Shown here: positions 60,000 to 64,000 of the stretch, piece by piece
Position numbering within the stretch: position 1 is the first letter of the stretch
Layout: each line of letters begins with the position of its first letter
From: Larix kaempferi
Taxonomy: Eukaryota; Streptophyta; Pinopsida; Pinales; Pinaceae
Direction of reading: 5' to 3'
Length of the DNA: 64,000 bases
Assembly: GCA_027924585.1 (NCBI GenBank)
Contig: BSBM01002076.1
Span: 186,001 to 250,000, forward strand
Program-made: the position numbers and the translations under genes
The notes under the pieces: generated by a model
The model's database searches: none
Seen by the model: only the letters and a program-made list of their open reading frames with translations
Told to the model about the DNA's origin: nothing

Positions 60000-62900
60000 T
60001 TTTTTTTCACAGAAAAATATAACTTACTATTAATATACGAAATAGTAAAATATGTCCAGCTGTCAGTCCATAACAAATTCATAACAGAGCTATCAGAAGT
60101 AGCCCCCGGAACATTCCGGTTACATCACCATAATGTATCAATAAAACAACCAGAAAATGTCATAAAAAGGTGCCACAACACCCAAACATCTCCCAAAGGC
60201 AAATCTCTATGCGTCCAACATCATAACAGAAAACATCATCAAAAATACATAAGTGTCATATAAAGTCCAATATATAAAAAACCGCATATGCCAAGCATCA
60301 GAGGCATCCCCAGCAGATAAGTAGACGCCAATATCGGAGTGTAATACAGAGATTACAACCGATCAGAGCAAAACGGAACAACGCCTGCAAGAAGATGATA
60401 TAAAGGCCGCAAAAATATGATAGTATATGGCAATGTCCAACAAGTAATTGGACTAAGCAGTTTTTAAGAATCTGCACAAGGAAACTGAAAGTCATATAAG
60501 TATTACATCCTGCATATACCAGAAAGAAAAATATAAAATATCAAACAAAAATGACAACAATCCTCATGTCCAATGTAACAGCTGTGAACCATGTGAAAAA
60601 AGAAGATCATCTCGCCATTCCTGCCACATGATGACCCCATTTTGAGAGTTAAGAGCCCGCTTAGAGAGCATATCCACCTCCAGATTCACCTCTCTATAGA
60701 TATTTTCAAAGTGAATGTGCTCAAATTCAAGAATGAGCTTACGAGCTGCTTCCAGCCAATGATTGAGCAGAAGCACATTCAGGGGAGAAGTACCCTGAGC
60801 CCAAGAGATAATAGCCTGTGAATCGCCAAAAATAACAAGAGAAGAAATCTTCCTTTGTCGGGCACAAAACAGTAAGAGCCAAAGTGCACAAATCTCACTT
60901 CTAGTATTAGATCCAATTCCTAGATTTAGCCAATAGTGAAACGAGATAGTGTTGGAAATGTGGATTGCTGCGCTAGCTCCCCTAATGCCATTCTTGCACA
61001 TAGCGGCCCCGTCAAAGAAACCACAGGGAAAAATCAAGATTGGAGGAGCCAATCCGTTTTTCAATAACCGAGGCTTCATGCCAATACCCGCACCAAAAGA
61101 AGTTATGTATTCCTTATGAGCAGCTAAGATCTTATAGCATAAAGCTGCTCCGTGGGGTTTTAATTTTTCAAAGATGCAAGCATTACGGGTTTTCCAAACC
61201 TCCCAGATCAAAAAGTACGGAAGTTCAACACATTCAGTGGGAAGCCGAGACCAAGCCTCTAGACAAGCACATAGAGTATGTTCACCCCATCTGAATTGGA
61301 CACCGACTCTAATTGCAATTTGCTCCCAGAGACCCCTAATGAAAGAGCATGTCGATAAAAGGTGATCAACCGTCTCCTCCAAATTGCAGCAGAGAGGACA
61401 CCAACCTGGGCCATTGAAGCCGCGACGACATAAGTTATCCCAAGTGAGAATCCTATTAGATAACGCAAGCTAGATAAAACACTTTATCTTGAGAGGAATG
61501 ACCAACTTCCAAATATATTTCTCCCACCAGTGAACAACAGAAAATGATTCAGCAAACAATGCATCATAAACCAATTTTGCAGAAACCTTTCCACAAGACA
61601 CATCCCATGACCAAATCAATCTGTCAGCCGAATCAGATAACTGTATGTTAGATTGATAAAAGGACCTGATATAACCATCCCATTCCAAGCCCAAAGAACC
61701 CGATAGTCCCAGCTAGGGAGCCGTTATCCATAGAGACCAACCCTCCTTGAACAGACCAACAACATGTGCCAGAGTATAATATCCTTTTGATATGAGATGT
61801 GTCCTTAATTCCATCGAACGAGTATGCTCAGCAGGGCCCCCCAAGATCGGGTCAAGCCCCAGCCTTATGTCACGTCCATTGCTAGGAATCCAAGCAATCC
61901 ACTGCGTAATAACCTTAAATGATCCCAGCAGGCCATTCCAAATATTAGACACACCCACTATAACAGGCCGGTCCAATCTAAGCCACATTTCAATAGAGGT
62001 ATTTTTCAAGTACTTAGCTTTGATAATCCGGCCCCAAACAGAGTTGTCAAATAGTGCTCGCCACAGACTTTTCGCATGCAGAGCCCTTACAAAAAGGTCT
62101 AGATCCTTAATATTCCATCCCCCCAATTTCCACAGACCGGCCAACCTGGACCAATTAATAAGATGATATTTTTGATGATTTCCTCCACCCGATCATAAGA
62201 AATTAAACAACTTTCGGCGAATTAGGCAAAGAATGGATCTAGGGACCTTGCAAAGTGTAAACCAGTACATGCCTAAATTCTGTAGGACCGCTTTTGCCAG
62301 CGTGAGGCGACCTCCCAATGATAAATGGCGATAGCTCCAGTGACTTATGCACCCCTCAAAACGCCGAACGAGCCAAGTCCATTCCTTCACTAGGTAATTA
62401 GCCGGCTTTAAGAAGAAGCCAAGATATTTCGTTCCAGCCTCCAACTCCAGAAAATTTAAGGGGAGAATAGAGCGAATGGAGCATTCCACATCCATCGATA
62501 GGGAGTGTTTTAGGAAACGAGATTTTACATAATTGATGATCATACCAGAAACCGAGCAAAATAAATCAAGGATCCTCTTATATTGAACCCACTCAGCAAG
62601 GATACCATTACCGAAGAGCATTACATCATCCACAAACAAGGAGTGTGTAACAGATATATCTCTAGTAATTTTAATGCCTTCAATCAGCCCATCCCTCTTT
62701 GCCTTATGTATGGATAAACTCAGACCTTCGATAACCAAGAGGAAAAGGAGTGGTGATAGTGGACACCCCTGTTGAAGGCCCTGGGAGGCCTTAAAGAAGT
62801 CCGTAGGATGTCCATTTATCAATATGGCATAATTAACCGAGTTTACACAGGCCATAATCCATTTCATCACTTTCCAAGGCAGACCAATCTGAATCAGTAT

Positions 62901-64000
62901 TAATCTCAAAAAATCCCAATTCACCCTATCATATGCTTTCACCAGATCCAACTGAAGAATGAGAGCATCAAGACGCTTCTGTTTTATCGTGTGGAAAATT
63001 TCCTGAGTCACACCCACCGCATCATGGATCAGACGGCCCTGCAAAAATCCATACTGCTCCATAGAAATGTGCCGGGAAAGGAATGGTTTGATCCGGTCAA
63101 CAATAATCTTAGCAATAATCTTATAGACTAAGTTGCAGAGTGCAATAGGTCTAAACTCATTATAGCTATTCGGGTGGGATGTTTTCAGAATTAGGGTCAA
63201 ATATGTTGTGTTGAGAGTCCCAGACACTGAGCCTTGTTTCCAAGATTCCTCAATAGCCAGTCTAATATCCTCCCCCATAATATCAAAGAAATGTATAAAA
63301 AGTTCCACCGTCCACCCATCCGGCCCAGGTGATTTATCTTTAGCAAACCCACCCAATGTGCTTTCCACATCGCCGAGAGAAACTTCCAAAAAAATATCAT
63401 CCCCCTCCTCATCATTGAATATACGAGGATACTCCTTAATAACTTTAAATTGTTCAGCCAGATATGTATTTTTAGGATCACAATAGTATTCCTGAAAGTG
63501 ACGGACGGCCTCCACCATCAATTCCTCCTCCCCCCAGATCCTCCTGCCACAGTGATCATTTAGGTCCCAAATAGTATTTTGCATCCTTCTAGAGTCCGCA
63601 AACTGGTGAAAAATTTTTGTGTTCTGATCCCCTGATTTTATCCAAATAGCCCGACTCTTCAACCTCCATGATTCCTCTTGAATAAGAAGAATACTCAATT
63701 TACGACTCTCCATAGCCGAGAGTTTCAGCGCATCCCTAGGGCTAATCTCAGACCCCACCAAACCCTGCATCAGGGTTAACATTTCCAATTCAATCTCAGC
63801 AAGTTCTCGACCCATTTCAACTTTCTTATTTTTTTCCCACATAATAGTATAGTCCTTTATAGCCTTAAGCTTCACCGCTAGCTTATCCATGGCAGAGCGT
63901 TCCCCTGAAACATCCAGTTGTAGCCACCTGTTCTGCACTCCCAGAGTGTATTCCCCATCCAAAAGCCATGTGGAATTAAATTTGAATGGATAGGATTGAC
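60000..64000 (-). mobile_element. LINE (non-LTR retrotransposon), 3' part, younger copy, continues past the window
   Basis: On the minus strand the element ends in eight A (60000-60007 as T on plus). A 3' UTR of about 555 bp (60008-60563) precedes the end of ORF2. The 5' end, ORF1 and endonuclease lie beyond 64000, so its target-site duplication cannot be checked. It is of the same broad type as the LINE at 22811-30608 (FVDD box, C-terminal RNase H) but has a different and longer 3' UTR. Confidence 0.9.
60564..64000 (-). pseudogene. LINE ORF2: reverse transcriptase and RNase H, one frame with three stops
   Basis: A single frame runs from the window edge (YPFKFNSTWLLDGEYTLG) to the stop at 60564-60566. 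It carries SPGPDGWTVELFIHFFDIMG, LDLVKAYDRVNWDF, the FQGLQQGCPLSPLLF-like turn (QGLQQGCPLSPLLF), the catalytic FVDDVMLFG, a thumb region, a zinc-binding CPLCCNLEETVDHLLSTC, and RNase H with FFDGAAMCKNG, TRSEICALW, FGDSQAIISW and VDMLSKRAL, so all acidic catalytic residues expected are present. Only three in-frame stops break it: 62193-62195 (TGA), 61713-61715 (TAG) and 61470-61472 (TAG). No frameshift is needed. The start is outside the window. Confidence 0.92.

Noticed and set aside
63208-63486. Plus-strand frames opposite the LINE ORF2 regions (also near 28600-28971 and 61792-62166)
   Set aside because: They are antisense shadows of conserved LINE coding sequence.
1-64000. CRISPR arrays, rRNA genes or prokaryotic operons
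   Set aside because: None seen. Tandem repeats are contiguous minisatellites or satellites without unique spacers, and gene structure is eukaryotic.

Overview
The window reads as nuclear DNA from a seed plant with a large, repeat-filled genome. The support is plant-type GT-AG introns, plant gene families (DYW-class PPR, ACR/ACT-repeat protein, serine carboxypeptidase-like, type I inositol-polyphosphate 5-phosphatase), plant LINEs with DUF4283-type ORF1 and C-terminal RNase H, Ty3/gypsy and Ty1/copia pieces, hAT and PIF/Harbinger remnants, and AT-rich spacers. The density of old LINE and LTR debris with broken gene copies would suit a gymnosperm, but that is an inference. No host gene in the window looks intact. 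Almost every recognisable coding region carries stops, frameshifts or deletions.

Layout. 0-10 kb: a decayed multi-exon gene (+) of an uncharacterised DDE/RNase H-like family, then an 8.5-unit satellite array made of two related 358-359 bp subfamilies, a short minisatellite, and a convergent seven-exon gene (-) with six consecutive phase-0 introns and two stops in its largest exon. 10-22.8 kb: a hAT transposase remnant, a LINE reverse-transcriptase fragment, and AT-rich DNA with small tandem repeats. 22.8-30.6 kb: a complete LINE insertion with a 14-bp target-site duplication and a short poly(A). It has lost its endonuclease and is split by a 2.36-kb foldback element with 27-bp perfect terminal inverted repeats and a GC-rich double-hairpin core. 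30.6-36 kb: AT-rich DNA with a DYW PPR fragment and in-phase tandem duplications. 36-40.2 kb: a gypsy element lacking reverse transcriptase, its 3' LTR, and a directly adjoining copia gag fragment. 40-45.5 kb: hairpin-studded AT-rich DNA, a copia gag N-terminus, an ACR gene fragment and a Harbinger transposase tail. 47.9 kb: a carboxypeptidase exon. 49-53 kb: an SF3B3 (SAP130) pseudogene that keeps an intron. 55.3-58.5 kb: a seven-exon 5-phosphatase pseudogene (-). 60-64 kb: the 3' two thirds of a younger LINE (-), with one open frame broken by only three stops, running off the window.

The genes do not form a pathway. They record duplication, capture and decay. The best candidates for something undescribed are (1) the DDE-like intron-containing gene at 0.1-3.1 kb, possibly part of one large element with the convergent gene at 7.8-9.9 kb; (2) the foldback element inside the LINE, with its GC-rich hairpin core; and (3) the two-subfamily satellite between the two convergent genes.
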